From CAZBMD01 sp964493325 (lineage in GTDB: Bacteria; Babelota; Babeliae; Babelales; RVW-14): 64,000 nucleotides of DNA. The stretch spans positions 1 through 64,000 of the forward strand of contig CAZBMD010000004.1 of assembly GCA_964493325.1 (NCBI GenBank), in the 5' to 3' direction. The notes under the pieces were generated by a model. That model did not search any database, was not told the DNA's origin, and saw only the letters and a program-made list of their open reading frames with translations. Made by a program: the position numbers and the translations under genes. Below are positions 51,516 to 60,830 of the stretch, in pieces (the stretch's first letter is position 1; every line of letters starts with the position of its first letter).

Positions 51516-52922
51516 TCATGATTCTTTCTCTAAAATGTCTGGTCGATCTATAATTTCTTTTTTTGTTAGATTTAAGTCTTCAATTTTCTGAGCAAGCGCT
51601 TTAATTTTGGGAGCTTTTTCTTCATCGGGAAATTTTTGCAACATACTGTCAAAAATGGTCTTTGCGCTTTGCAGCCATGCTTCTGCAGGTAATTTTTTCT
51701 CTTGGTTATTACCTTTGAATTCTTTAATATTTGATTCTACATCATCACCATAGTATCGTTCAGTCTCTGCATCAACATTTGCAAGAACTTTATCTAGCGC
51801 CTCTTTTTCAAGTAAGGCTTGAAAGAATGAGTCTTGCAGGGCTGTCCCAAAATGAGTTTGATGTACTACTTTTGCTGGATCAACATTGTCGCTGTAGGTC
51901 AAAAGGAATGCGGCGTGAGGTAGAAATAATGTAAAGGCGGTTTTGAGAGCTGGCGTTAATTTTGGAGTTTCTACGGTGAACCTTCTGCGTCGAGACGAGG
52001 AGCTTTCGAGTATATCTATTTTGGCACGGAGTGCTTTGATTTTTTCATTAAGTTGTTCAAGTTTGCCGTTTTGAATAAATGCTGCGTAGAGCTCGTTTTT
52101 CTTTTCAAATTTTAGTTTCACGCTTTGGTTTGATGGTTTAATTTTTTCAAGCTCATCATTAACAGCTTGGGTAAATTGATTAATGAAAGCAGTTATATCT
52201 TGAAGTGCTTGAACGATGAATTTTTTGTAATGAGCATAGTCGTCATCTCCATCAGTAGTTGATGACCTCTTGGACGGTTTTGCGTTGGCTGTTGCTTTTT
52301 TAGATGGTGTAGATGAATTTGTGTTTGATGTGGCGCCTCGAGAAGATGAAGGCCTGCTTCCTCTGCTCATGCTCATGCTTTGTGATGCTGAGGGACGAGA
52401 ACTGCTTGCAGTTGGTCGATATCCTCTGCTGCTTGATGGTCGATAGCTACTTGGTGATGATCCTCGATATCCACTTGGGCTTCGACCGCTAAAGCCGCTG
52501 CTCCTGCCCCATGAACCACGAGATCCGCCCCCTGCTGTAGAGTATCTGCTCGATCCACGCATTTTGCGTCTATTATCACTTGTGCGTGTGAGTTGTTCTC
52601 CTGCCTTGATTGCTGTTTGAATAGCATTCTCAACTTCTTTGCCCTGTCTAACGGGAGTCAGTCCGTCAGCCAGAGGCACAATGAATGAAGAAAGAAGATC
52701 TATAATTTTATTTTCTTCTGCCGAAAGTTGTTGGCGAGGAATTGAAATTTGTGGTGCGAAATTACTTGGGGTCTGTGCGGCTGCACCCTTTGGTGCTGAG
52801 CCTTGTGAATTGTAATCATCTGAGCTGCCGCGTTGTTTACCTGAAGGCGATAATGCCCCTTTGCAAGAAGCTGCATGAAAAAGTACGATTGTTAGAAGTA
52901 ATTTCAAGCTCAGGCTATTCAT
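51516..52922 (-). CDS. Exported Ser/Arg/Gly-rich protein
   Basis: About 468 residues. A signal peptide (MNSLSLKLLLTIVLFHAASC) is followed by about 110 residues and then a low-complexity Ser/Arg/Gly/Tyr segment of about 110 residues (repeats such as SRGYRPTASSSRPSASQ). The C-terminal 240 residues are helical and charged. The Cys after HAAS is a weak lipobox match, so lipid attachment is possible. The chosen ATG has GAAGGAGACTTTG upstream and overlaps the preceding stop by eight bases; a longer frame (to 53,066) lies inside that gene. Family unknown. Confidence 0.72.
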   Translation of the reverse strand: MNSLSLKLLLTIVLFHAASCKGALSPSGKQRGSSDDYNSQGSAPKGAAAQTPSNFAPQISIPRQQLSAEENKIIDLLSSFIVPLADGLTPVRQGKEVENAIQTAIKAGEQLTRTSDNRRKMRGSSRYSTAGGGSRGSWGRSSGFSGRSPSGYRGSSPSSYRPSSSRGYRPTASSSRPSASQSMSMSRGSRPSSSRGATSNTNSSTPSKKATANAKPSKRSSTTDGDDDYAHYKKFIVQALQDITAFINQFTQAVNDELEKIKPSNQSVKLKFEKKNELYAAFIQNGKLEQLNEKIKALRAKIDILESSSSRRRRFTVETPKLTPALKTAFTLFLPHAAFLLTYSDNVDPAKVVHQTHFGTALQDSFFQALLEKEALDKVLANVDAETERYYGDDVESNIKEFKGNNQEKKLPAEAWLQSAKTIFDSMLQKFPDEEKAPKIKALAQKIEDLNLTKKEIIDRPDILEKES

Positions 52923-53814
52923 CAAAGTCTCCTTCTTGGTCCTGCAGTGTTGTGTTGGGAGCTTTTTTGTTTTTACTATTATTATCATCATCAAAATTTT
53001 CGAGCGCGCGTCGTTGTAAAAGATCTTCATGAGAGTCTTCTGATTCATCTTTTTCGGTAACAACAATTTTTTGATTCAGTTGCGCAAGTTCTTTAGTTGT
53101 TTTGATCATGGTGGTACGCAATTTTGCAAACTCATCTGATAGCAGGCGTGCGGAATAAATTTTTTGGTCTTGAATAATGCCAAGTTCTGTTTTGATTGCA
53201 TCAATCGCTTTGCGAAAATGGCCAACAACATCCCTGAATGTTGGTGAAAATTTTTTGGATGAGATAAGTTTATTTTCGACGTTGGTCAGCAATTCAACAA
53301 GGGTGTCGACACAATAATCCAGTGCTTCTTCTTTGCGAGGAGGAAGTGCATCGGTGGGCTTTCGTCCTTTTTGAGTTTCTTTGGGCATTCCTTCTATAAA
53401 TTCTGCTTCCAGGTCTTGCTGATAACCAGAGGCGCTTTCTTGTTCCTTATCTTGTATATCTGTTTGCTTTTCAGTAGAACCTGGAGTCGTTGCCGCAGCT
53501 GGTGCTGGACGAGGAGTTGTTGGTGGTGCAAGTTTTGGTGGGAGGTCGGTTGGAATGCCTTGGGCTTCAAACATTTTTTCAACTTCACCAACTATTTTTT
53601 GAAATTCAGGGTCGTTCATCATTTGTTGGAATTCAGGATCGTTCATCATTGCTTCAATGTCAAAAGGAGGCATGCCTTCACCACCATCGCCAAACATTTC
53701 TGACATGTCTGCATCGCCAAACATGTCGGCAAAAGATGGCATGGAAGAGAGTGACCGAGGACTGCCCCAGCAGCTAAGAAAAACAATCAAAATAATAGAA
53801 AACTTCTTTTTCAT
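52915..53814 (-). CDS. Exported acidic protein with NDPEFQ repeats
   Basis: About 299 residues. The signal peptide (MKKKFSIILIVFLSCWGSP) is followed by a Met/Asp/Phe-rich stretch (FADMFGDADMSEMFGDG) and two tandem MMNDPEFQ motifs ending in KIVGEVEKMF. This Met-rich NDPEFQ pattern is reminiscent of STI1/Hop-type DP repeats that bind chaperone clients. A Pro/Ala linker and a long charged coil complete it. First gene of the minus-strand exported-protein run; the ATG has GAGGGGGC upstream. Confidence 0.72.
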   Translation of the reverse strand: MKKKFSIILIVFLSCWGSPRSLSSMPSFADMFGDADMSEMFGDGGEGMPPFDIEAMMNDPEFQQMMNDPEFQKIVGEVEKMFEAQGIPTDLPPKLAPPTTPRPAPAAATTPGSTEKQTDIQDKEQESASGYQQDLEAEFIEGMPKETQKGRKPTDALPPRKEEALDYCVDTLVELLTNVENKLISSKKFSPTFRDVVGHFRKAIDAIKTELGIIQDQKIYSARLLSDEFAKLRTTMIKTTKELAQLNQKIVVTEKDESEDSHEDLLQRRALENFDDDNNSKNKKAPNTTLQDQEGDFDE

Positions 53815-53879
53815 GCCCAGCCCCCTCATAGTAACGGTATCAATGATACTGTTTTTACTGTAAAGGAATTTATTTTCAC

Positions 53880-54215
53880 ATGTCAATTAACACGAAAAAT
53901 CGCTATTCACAGGGCTTTCTGCTCGTTGAATTTATGATGGCGCTTGCAGTGGTGATGATTTTAATTGGAACCATTGGACGGATGATGAGTTTGATTGAAA
54001 AAACCTATTCAACCTCATTGGGGCGTTTACAACTGTTAAGCTACGCTCGTGGACGGCAGGTGAAGGGCAGCAAGGTAATACAAAAACTTCCAGTCGAAGC
54101 ACAGTTTTTGTGCAGTGGCGTTAAAAAGAGTTCGAGTATAAGGAGTTCTATGCCACTTCTTCTTGTGGTGTACGATGATGCAATGCCAGGGTTATTGAGT
54201 GAGGAACAGCTATGA
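53880..54215 (+). CDS. Prepilin-like protein (minor pseudopilin)
   Basis: A 111-residue protein with a type III prepilin signal: a polar start, Gly-Phe, then a hydrophobic helix with Glu at position five (QGFLLVEFMMALAVVMILIG). The remaining region is short. The end overlaps the next gene by four bases (ATGA). With the two following genes it forms a cluster of pilin-like subunits. Their processing would need a prepilin peptidase, which is not in the window. Confidence 0.72.
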   Translation: MSINTKNRYSQGFLLVEFMMALAVVMILIGTIGRMMSLIEKTYSTSLGRLQLLSYARGRQVKGSKVIQKLPVEAQFLCSGVKKSSSIRSSMPLLLVVYDDAMPGLLSEEQL

Positions 54216-54736
54216 AGCTTGTTGTGAGTAGTGCGACAACGCTTCTTGAGTGCATGGTTTATCTGGGGTGTAGCAGCCTGTTGGCGCTGACTATTTTTAC
54301 TTTTTCATCGCAGACTTATCATTATTTTATTAACGTGCGAAAGCAATTTTGCGCAACGTTGCAGTTGGAGCTTGCTCTTGATGCGGTTAAACGAGACTTA
54401 TTTAGCGCAACACGTTTTGCCATTAACTATGTACCTGAGCATTGTATATTTAAAAAAGAGTTTATTGATGCAGCTGGAAACGTAAGCTCTTGTTTTGTTG
54501 GGTGGGAATGCCACAATGATGGACTTGCAAGGGTTGAAGGTGATTATGATATTGGAGCTCGTCGTTGGCGTCGCCGAGTGGTGAGTAAATTACCGGCACG
54601 GCTTGCATCTTTACACTTGCTCTTGGTGCGTGATGAACAATCTGGAGACATAACGCGGTGTTGTGTTTTGTGGTCTTTGGTTGGTGATAAAAATATATAC
54701 AAGGAGAGCTGTACTATTGGTGCGGAGGTGGGATGA
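54212..54736 (+). CDS. Prepilin-like protein (PulJ/GspJ-type)
   Basis: A 174-residue protein with a pilin-type start (TTLLECMVYLGCSSLLALT; Glu at position five after the processing site) and a soluble domain resembling minor pseudopilins of the GspJ/PilW type (LELALDAVKRDLFSATRFA). It is rich in Cys, as is its downstream neighbour. The reading frame overlaps both neighbours by four bases (ATGA), implying coupled translation. Confidence 0.7.
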   Translation: MKLVVSSATTLLECMVYLGCSSLLALTIFTFSSQTYHYFINVRKQFCATLQLELALDAVKRDLFSATRFAINYVPEHCIFKKEFIDAAGNVSSCFVGWECHNDGLARVEGDYDIGARRWRRRVVSKLPARLASLHLLLVRDEQSGDITRCCVLWSLVGDKNIYKESCTIGAEVG

Positions 54737-55203
54737 AGAGTCAACAACCTGCATTTGCACTCATTATAGCTCTGACTGTGTTGGTGCCGCTCTCGCTGTG
54801 TGCAATCAGTGCATGGAAGACCGCTGGCAGGTATGCAGATGTCGTGCAAGAGCGCGAGCTTTGCTACCATGATGAGCTAGTACTCAAGACTGCTTTTAAG
54901 TCAATTTGTCAGCTCTATAAGGCGGGGCAGCTTGCGCCACCGATTGCCTGTTCTTGCACTTTTCACGTTCCCGAGCCGTCTTTGATGAGCTTTCTGAAAA
55001 AGCCTATACAGTTGATTGTTATATTTGACCAGTTGCCAACGCTTTTGCCTGGCCAGTATCGCTTGCGCATTCAACTGTGTAATGATGGTGGCAAACCCAA
55101 AAGGATGCTTGCGTGTGTGATTGAAAAAGGAGAGCGCTTTGTTAATAGGAACAAGCAACGTTGTGTGGTGGTGCATCACGTTTCTATCGGCTCTGCTGTA
55201 TGA
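54733..55203 (+). CDS. Pilin-like membrane-anchored protein
   Basis: A 156-residue protein. The N-terminus (QPAFALIIALTVLVPLSLCA) resembles a pilin helix but lacks the clear Glu at position five, as GspK/PilX-type proteins may. The remainder contains several Cys and is otherwise unassigned. The frame overlaps the previous gene by four bases, and the lnt start lies inside its end. Confidence 0.62.
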   Translation: MKSQQPAFALIIALTVLVPLSLCAISAWKTAGRYADVVQERELCYHDELVLKTAFKSICQLYKAGQLAPPIACSCTFHVPEPSLMSFLKKPIQLIVIFDQLPTLLPGQYRLRIQLCNDGGKPKRMLACVIEKGERFVNRNKQRCVVVHHVSIGSAV

Positions 55204-56419
55204 TTGTGCATTTCTGATTCCTGAAGTGTGTGGAGTTGCTGTTATTCCTGCAGTGATTTTATTTGTGTTACTGCTCGATGAGCGCAAGGTATTTTTCAAA
55301 GCTTTGTGCTGGGGAATTATTGTTTTTTCAGTACAACTGTGGTGGCTGCTGCTTTTGTTACAAAATTTTGCTGCGTGTGGGCCTTGTGTTTCAGCTGTTT
55401 TGTATTGTGCCATTACCCTTTATTTTGCAGGAACGGTGGGGTGCTTTGCCGTGATTGCTCAATGTTTGGTACGGAGCTTTGCATGCAGATGGCAACGACT
55501 AACCTGCTTGACCATTTTACTATCGCTTTATTTTTATCTACTTGAACAAGTCGGTGCTTGGTTTGTTGGTTATCAAGAAGGGTACCCTTTTATCTCACCG
55601 CTGATTCCGCTTGCAGACTCACGGTGGTTTATAGCGCTTGTATGCATTGCTTCTTCGTGGTTTAATGGACCTAATTATTTTGGAGTAAAGCTGCCGGAGC
55701 GATATCAGATTGTCTTTTGCTCTCCTGTCGTTAGCAAGCATGCTGGGCGGCATGATGCCTATCTTCAAACTCCCAGTGCCGTGGGGCAAGCCATATTTCA
55801 TCGTCTGTGGCGTCTTGGACTGAATGAAAAAATAAATGACCAAGAAGTGGTGATTGTTGTCAGTCCTGAGAGTAGCTTTCCCTTTGCACTGAATCTCTAT
55901 CCGCAGTTACCAGTTTTTTGGTCACAAGCATTACCGAGTAAGGTTAATTTTTTATTGGGAGGGCATAGCTCTGTTTCTAAAAAATTATTCCAAACTATTT
56001 TTTGGACCCAAAACGGTCTGATAAAAAAAAATTATGTAAAAACTCACCGCGTGCCATTTATTGAACGAATTCCACGCTTCTGGAAAAAAATGCCATGTGC
56101 TCGTGATATTTTTAAGCATGACCTTACTGCATTTTCACGTTTTTCACATCATAATCTTTGTGACTGCGTATTCCAGATTGATCACGAACTTGCAATAATT
56201 CCTCAGATTTGTTCTGAATTTTTTTTCGGAACAAATCTACAAAAAATGGTCAATCTAAAATCAATGAGTGCATATGTTGTTATATTTTTTTTTGTTAACG
56301 ATAGCTGGTTTTCTCCTGTATTTCAAAAAATTATGCAATTGCGAGCCCGCTTACAAGCGGCATGGGTGGGTTTGCCGCTCGTGTACGTTGGGCATCAGGA
56401 GAGCTTTTTTGTATTGTAG
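55139..56419 (+). CDS. lnt: Apolipoprotein N-acyltransferase-like protein
   Basis: About 426 residues. The N-terminal half has several membrane helices and the C-terminal half is a nitrilase fold. The catalytic residues are visible: Glu in VVSPESSFPF, Lys in KNYVKTHRVPFIE and Cys in IPQICSEFFF, with the downstream loop FVNDSWFSP. Lnt adds the third acyl chain to lipoproteins. The family's ICYE reads ICSE and the N-terminal half is somewhat short. A TTG start is preferred since AAAAAGGAG lies seven bases upstream; another in-frame TTG is at 55,121. It overlaps the pilin-like gene, so it ends that operon. Confidence 0.82.
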   Translation: MLIGTSNVVWWCITFLSALLYDCAFLIPEVCGVAVIPAVILFVLLLDERKVFFKALCWGIIVFSVQLWWLLLLLQNFAACGPCVSAVLYCAITLYFAGTVGCFAVIAQCLVRSFACRWQRLTCLTILLSLYFYLLEQVGAWFVGYQEGYPFISPLIPLADSRWFIALVCIASSWFNGPNYFGVKLPERYQIVFCSPVVSKHAGRHDAYLQTPSAVGQAIFHRLWRLGLNEKINDQEVVIVVSPESSFPFALNLYPQLPVFWSQALPSKVNFLLGGHSSVSKKLFQTIFWTQNGLIKKNYVKTHRVPFIERIPRFWKKMPCARDIFKHDLTAFSRFSHHNLCDCVFQIDHELAIIPQICSEFFFGTNLQKMVNLKSMSAYVVIFFFVNDSWFSPVFQKIMQLRARLQAAWVGLPLVYVGHQESFFVL

Positions 56420-56525
56420 GAACAACATGGTTACGCTATGATTTTGACGCAACTTTGGTATACTACTCGGGGTGTTTAAAGACGCTTGTATTTAGGTAAA
56501 ATATGCATATTTAGAAAGGACTTTA

Positions 56526-56975
56526 ATGAAAGTTTATATGCTCAAAGATGTTGAAAATGTTGGGATGGCTGGTCAGTTGATAACTGTATCTGATGGTTAT
56601 GCAGCAAATTTTCTGCTCCCTCGTAAACTTGCGGTTAAGGTGACGGATGACATGCTTGGTTTCTACCAAGAAAAACAGCAAAAACAACAAGTTGCAGCTG
56701 TTGTATTGACAACCAAAATTTCAATGATGGCTGAGCGCATTAAGACAATTCACCTTACCATCAAAGAAAAAACACACAATGACGGCAAACTTTATGGTGC
56801 TGTTGGAGCTGATGAGATTGTGGAGCTTTTAAAGGAAAAAGATATTCAAATTAATAGGAAACAGGTTGAATTTGATAAAGCGATTAAATCAACAGGTGAA
56901 CACAAAGTTACTATTAAATTATCATCAAAAATCAAACCACAACTGACAGTTAAAGTTGTCTCTATTGGCGAATAA
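56526..56975 (+). CDS. rplI: 50S ribosomal protein L9
   Basis: A 149-residue ribosomal protein with the typical start MKVYMLKDVENVGMAGQLI and VSDGYAANFLLPRKLAV, a connecting helix and a C-terminal RNA-binding domain (KLYGAVGADEIVELLKEKDI, STGEHKVTIKLSSKIKP). AGAAAGGAC precedes the ATG. It lies 11 bases before dnaB, a gene order conserved across many bacteria. Confidence 0.96.
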   Translation: MKVYMLKDVENVGMAGQLITVSDGYAANFLLPRKLAVKVTDDMLGFYQEKQQKQQVAAVVLTTKISMMAERIKTIHLTIKEKTHNDGKLYGAVGADEIVELLKEKDIQINRKQVEFDKAIKSTGEHKVTIKLSSKIKPQLTVKVVSIGE

Positions 56976-56986
56976 GAGGACTTTTG

Positions 56987-58363
56987 ATGTCAGAATCCCA
57001 ATCTTTTAGATCGAAAAAGCGAGAAGGTTCAACCGATTTAATAATTGGAAAAAGCTTGCCAACCAGCACAGACGCCGAACGGTCTGTGCTGGCGGCTATA
57101 CTCCTGAACGACGAAAATTTAACCCTAGTATCGGATCTTTTAAAGAGCCAAGATTTTTATTTTAAGTCACATCAAATTATCTATCAGGCGATTATTGATC
57201 TTGCTCAAGAAAATAAAAAGATTGATTTAGTTGTTCTTCAGGATCATCTTGAAAAAAAAGCGCAACTACAAGATGCCGGTGGCATTGCTTATTTAATGGA
57301 ATTACAAGAAGATATTCCAGCAATTGGGTTAATCCATCAGCATTCAAAAATTGTTAAAGACAAATCGGTATTACGAGATCTTATTCATTCTGCGTCTGGT
57401 ATTATAACCACCTGTTATGATCAAGATGTTGATGGGATTGATGAGGTACTTGATGCTGCCGAAAAGAAAATATTTCAAATTTCAAATAAGCTTGCGGCGC
57501 CAACTTTTGTACAGTTGGATATTTTGCTTAAGCGAACATTTCAGCATTTGGCCCAGGTTAAAACATCGCGAGAAGGTGTAACCGGTATAACGACCGGATT
57601 TTTGGCTTTTGATAAAATGACATCCGGCATGCAAAAGGGTGATCTGCTTATTTTGGCTGCACGACCATCGATGGGTAAAACTGCACTTGCTTTGAATATT
57701 GCGCTCAATGCTTGGCATGCAGGGAATAGCGTTGGCATTTTTTCTCTAGAAATGTCATCTGAACAGCTTGTTTTGCGTATGTTATCTGCTGAGTCACAAA
57801 TTCCTCATCAAAAAATAAAAAATGCAATGGTGTCGTCAGAAGAATGGATGGAGCTGACCAATACGGCGGCCCGACTTGCTGAAGCTAAAATATTTATTGA
57901 TGATTCTCCGTCTCTCAACATTATGGAATTACGAGCAAAGGCACGTAAGCTGAAGGCGCAAGCTGATATTAAATTGATGGTAATCGATTATCTTCAGTTA
58001 ATTAACTCTCATCAGCGGCATGAAAATAGAACACAAGAAATTTCTGCCATTTCGCGCTCGCTCAAATCATTAGCCAAAGAGCTTGGCATACCGGTCCTTG
58101 CATTGTCGCAGCTTTCACGTTCGCTTGAAAATCGCATGGATAAGCGGCCGATGCTTTCTGATTTGCGAGAATCTGGAGCTATTGAGCAAGACGGCGATGT
58201 GATTTTTTTCGTCTATCGAGACATTGTTTATAATCCAGATACTGAGCATCCCGATCTTGCAGAAATCATTATTGGTAAGCAGCGTAATGGTCCAACTGGA
58301 TCATTTCACGTACGATTTAAAGGCGAGCTTACCAAGTTTGAGGATTATTCAGACGAGTATTAG
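56987..58363 (+). CDS. dnaB: Replicative DNA helicase
   Basis: About 458 residues, hexameric helicase of the replication fork. The N-terminal domain begins PTSTDAERSVLAAILLNDEN; the RecA-like domain has Walker A LAARPSMGKTALALNIA, GIFSLEMSSEQLV, Walker B KLMVIDYLQLI and the arginine-finger region SLKSLAKELGIPVLALSQLSR (in two words). No intein is present. AGAGGAC precedes the ATG. It directly follows rplI. Confidence 0.96.
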   Translation: MSESQSFRSKKREGSTDLIIGKSLPTSTDAERSVLAAILLNDENLTLVSDLLKSQDFYFKSHQIIYQAIIDLAQENKKIDLVVLQDHLEKKAQLQDAGGIAYLMELQEDIPAIGLIHQHSKIVKDKSVLRDLIHSASGIITTCYDQDVDGIDEVLDAAEKKIFQISNKLAAPTFVQLDILLKRTFQHLAQVKTSREGVTGITTGFLAFDKMTSGMQKGDLLILAARPSMGKTALALNIALNAWHAGNSVGIFSLEMSSEQLVLRMLSAESQIPHQKIKNAMVSSEEWMELTNTAARLAEAKIFIDDSPSLNIMELRAKARKLKAQADIKLMVIDYLQLINSHQRHENRTQEISAISRSLKSLAKELGIPVLALSQLSRSLENRMDKRPMLSDLRESGAIEQDGDVIFFVYRDIVYNPDTEHPDLAEIIIGKQRNGPTGSFHVRFKGELTKFEDYSDEY

Positions 58364-58492
58364 TACAATTTTTCTAGCCGCACTATTTTATTTTATAGTT
58401 AAAATGAATTTTTATTGAAAAAGAGTCGACTTTATATATATTTCTGTGGGTGAATTATAATCAATTATGGAAAATATTCGAAAGTCTTATGT

Positions 58493-59077
58493 ATGCAGTC
58501 TTTGTTCAATAATTTTATAAAAGCAGTAGTTATACTTGTGATTTTTTGTATAACAAATAATGCTGTTTTAGCTGATTATAAGCCAGATTTGAATGAATGG
58601 AATAAAGCAGAAATCGCTTGCGCGGCATTGCGATTACATTTGGTTATTGCTGCTAAATATTATGAACCTGAGCATTCAAAAAAAACGCTTATAGCTCTGT
58701 CGCTTGCAGAAGTTTCTCGATTTGCAAATGGGCTGCTTCACTACAAGAATCATAGCGATGATGATATACGCATAGTTCTTATTTTTGCCGCCCTTGAAAT
58801 AATGGGTATATGGAACAGAGTTTCAACGGAGCTGTCTTATCAGAAAAATAAAAAAAAGCAGATTGAGATCTTAGAAAAAAGGGCTTTAGCTATGGGCTAT
58901 AAAATTCCTGTTTCGAATCAAGAAGAGAAAGTTAAGCCCAATAAGCTAGATCTAGTTGCTCCATTTATAGAAGGGTGTGCAGCTATTTATAAGGCGTATG
59001 ACAATACTGTTTATGATAATCCTAATTTTAATAATCGAAGGATTGCGACTATCATTGAAATGGTTGCACAAGGTTAG
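58493..59077 (+). CDS. Hypothetical secreted protein
   Basis: A 194-residue protein with a signal peptide (NNFIKAVVILVIFCITNNAV, cleavage after VLA). The mature part is helical (ACAALRLHLVIAAKYYEPEH, ALAMGYKIPVSNQEEKVKP). No family is recognised. It lies between dnaB and ruvC on the same strand, separated from dnaB by about 130 bp, with ruvC following after 23 bp, so it is probably transcribed with ruvC. Confidence 0.65.
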   Translation: MQSLFNNFIKAVVILVIFCITNNAVLADYKPDLNEWNKAEIACAALRLHLVIAAKYYEPEHSKKTLIALSLAEVSRFANGLLHYKNHSDDDIRIVLIFAALEIMGIWNRVSTELSYQKNKKKQIEILEKRALAMGYKIPVSNQEEKVKPNKLDLVAPFIEGCAAIYKAYDNTVYDNPNFNNRRIATIIEMVAQG

Positions 59078-59100
59078 TTTTAAGGAGATAAGGAGAGAGT

Positions 59101-59616
59101 ATGGAGGTTTCGCAAGTAATCTTGGGCGTTGACCCTGGATTTTCGATCACTGGCTTTGCAGTCCTTAAAACAACAGGCCGACAGGTTCTGCTGTTGGACT
59201 GCGGTTATCTTAAGATGAGTTCAACAAAATCACTTTCGGAACGCACCGGTCAATTCTACAAAGTCTTTCAAGAAAAAATTACCATACATGGGGTTACTCA
59301 TGTTGCTCTAGAAACATCATTTTTAGGAAAAAATCCCCAAACCTTTTTAAAGCTTGGCTTTTTACGTGGTATTTTATATCTGCTTGCAGATCAGCACAAG
59401 CTTATTATTAGTGAGTTTGCACCGCGCGAAATCAAAGCAGCAGTAACCGGATCTGGTGGAGCAAGCAAGGATCAGGTGGCTCACATGATTTTGCGTATGT
59501 TTCCAAAAATTACTCAGCTGGGAGCTGTAGAAAAACAGGACGTCACCGATGCATTGGCAATTTCTGTTTGCGGTCTGTGGTCATTACAGAAAAATGCAAT
59601 GTTAAGTCGCTTTTAG
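59101..59616 (+). CDS. ruvC: Holliday junction endonuclease RuvC
   Basis: A 171-residue resolvase that cuts four-way junctions. The metal-binding acidic residues are in place: Asp in ILGVDPGFSITGFAV, Glu in ALETSFLGKN, and the C-terminal pair in EKQDVTDALAISVC. No ruvA or ruvB is adjacent. The ATG follows AAGGAGAGAGT, which shares an 8-base word with the anti-Shine-Dalgarno region of the small RNAs at 62-63 kb. Confidence 0.94.
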   Translation: MEVSQVILGVDPGFSITGFAVLKTTGRQVLLLDCGYLKMSSTKSLSERTGQFYKVFQEKITIHGVTHVALETSFLGKNPQTFLKLGFLRGILYLLADQHKLIISEFAPREIKAAVTGSGGASKDQVAHMILRMFPKITQLGAVEKQDVTDALAISVCGLWSLQKNAMLSRF

Positions 59617-59821
59617 CTCGATGCAAGTTTAATCCACTGAGGTATTGATATTTTATGATAAAGGCCCTTAATTTATTTTTTCAAAAAAATAAAAACTCTA
59701 AGCTAAACAATTCATAACTTAGTAGGGTTAATTTTGCAATTAATTGCAATTAACATAATTAAAATGTAGGATCTTAGTCGATTCTCCTATCGTTTCTTTG
59801 CTTATTCGCGAAAGGCCCAAT

Positions 59822-60724
59822 ATGTTTAAGCAACAAGTTATTGGCATTATAAACCTATCATTCCCACTCATTATTCTTTTCTTAGCATGTCCAGAGCTTA
59901 TGCTGCTCATGTGGGTGCAGATAGTGTGTTCAGTCATATTGGGAGGCTACATTTATTTTATTGGAAAGCTGCAGATAGATCGATTAAATAATAGCCTAAT
60001 CTATAGCCCTTCAGGCAAAGAGCGTGATTTTTTAGACCAACTAGTCAGGGATTGTGGTGTAGATCCTTCATCTATAAAGATTAAATATGCTTATATTCCA
60101 GAGGGCCTAGCTCTTACAAGCGGAACAACTATTATCGTAGATCCGGTGATGTTCGATTTGTTTAATGAAGACCGTGGGGCTGAAAGGGTTAAAGAAGTTT
60201 TCATCCTGCAGTTCGAACCTATGCTTTCATCAATACAAAAGACGGTTTTTGATCAATTACGAAAAGAAGTAAATCCTGCTGTTTTTCGTTTTATATTTAA
60301 ACATGAGCTTGGTCATGTTGTTGCTCGTTATTCACTGAAAAAACTTTGTGTTAATGCGATCATTATATGCATTACTTCATTTATTGGTATTAAAACTGCG
60401 GTTTTGATTATGCCTTTTAGTAGGGTGGCTGCAGCATTGTCTGGTATGGTTGTGTGGGGTATTTGTGATTTATTGCTGAGCTATGCTTCGAATGTCCTAT
60501 TTAAACTTAAATCAGAAAAAAACGCAGATCTATTTGCCGTTCAATATTCTAGTTCAGAGGATACGCGAACAGCAGCAGGTTTTTTCAAAAAGCACCAAGA
60601 TATTATCGATATATTAAGGGATAAAAAAGGCTTTTGGGGAAAAGTTCCGTCGGTAATTTTAAGTGGTCACTTGCATGGACACATTCGAGAGAAGTGGCTT
60701 CTAGGATTGCTTAACCACCGTTAA
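59822..60724 (+). CDS. M48-like integral membrane metalloprotease
   Basis: About 300 residues. Two membrane helices lie near the N-terminus (IIGIINLSFPLIILFLA-like and VQIVCSVILGGYIYFIG), then the zinc site FIFKHELGHVVARYS (HExxH), another hydrophobic pair (AIIICITSFIGIKTAVLIM) and the third-ligand motif SEKNADLFAVQY (ExxxD). This layout resembles HtpX/Ste24-type proteases of the membrane. The ATG follows GAAAGGCC. It is the last gene before the gene-free region with the dif-like site. Confidence 0.8.
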   Translation: MFKQQVIGIINLSFPLIILFLACPELMLLMWVQIVCSVILGGYIYFIGKLQIDRLNNSLIYSPSGKERDFLDQLVRDCGVDPSSIKIKYAYIPEGLALTSGTTIIVDPVMFDLFNEDRGAERVKEVFILQFEPMLSSIQKTVFDQLRKEVNPAVFRFIFKHELGHVVARYSLKKLCVNAIIICITSFIGIKTAVLIMPFSRVAAALSGMVVWGICDLLLSYASNVLFKLKSEKNADLFAVQYSSSEDTRTAAGFFKKHQDIIDILRDKKGFWGKVPSVILSGHLHGHIREKWLLGLLNHR

Positions 60725-60789
60725 TCAAACGTTAATCAAAAAACTTTATTCAAATTTAGAAAAAAAGGTCGAATTTTAGCATAATTTTT

Positions 60790-60817
60790 GCGTCTGATAA
60801 TCGTTATTATGTAAACA
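60790..60817. other. dif-like chromosome dimer resolution site
   Basis: GCGTCTGATAA, TCGTTA and TTATGTAAACA form the 11-6-11 layout of a Xer site. The right arm matches the B. subtilis dif right arm (TTATGTAAACT) at ten of eleven bases; the left arm keeps GATAA next to the core. An xerD-type gene is present at 8.4 kb. Confidence 0.62.
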
Positions 60818-60830
60818 TTAATATCCCGCA

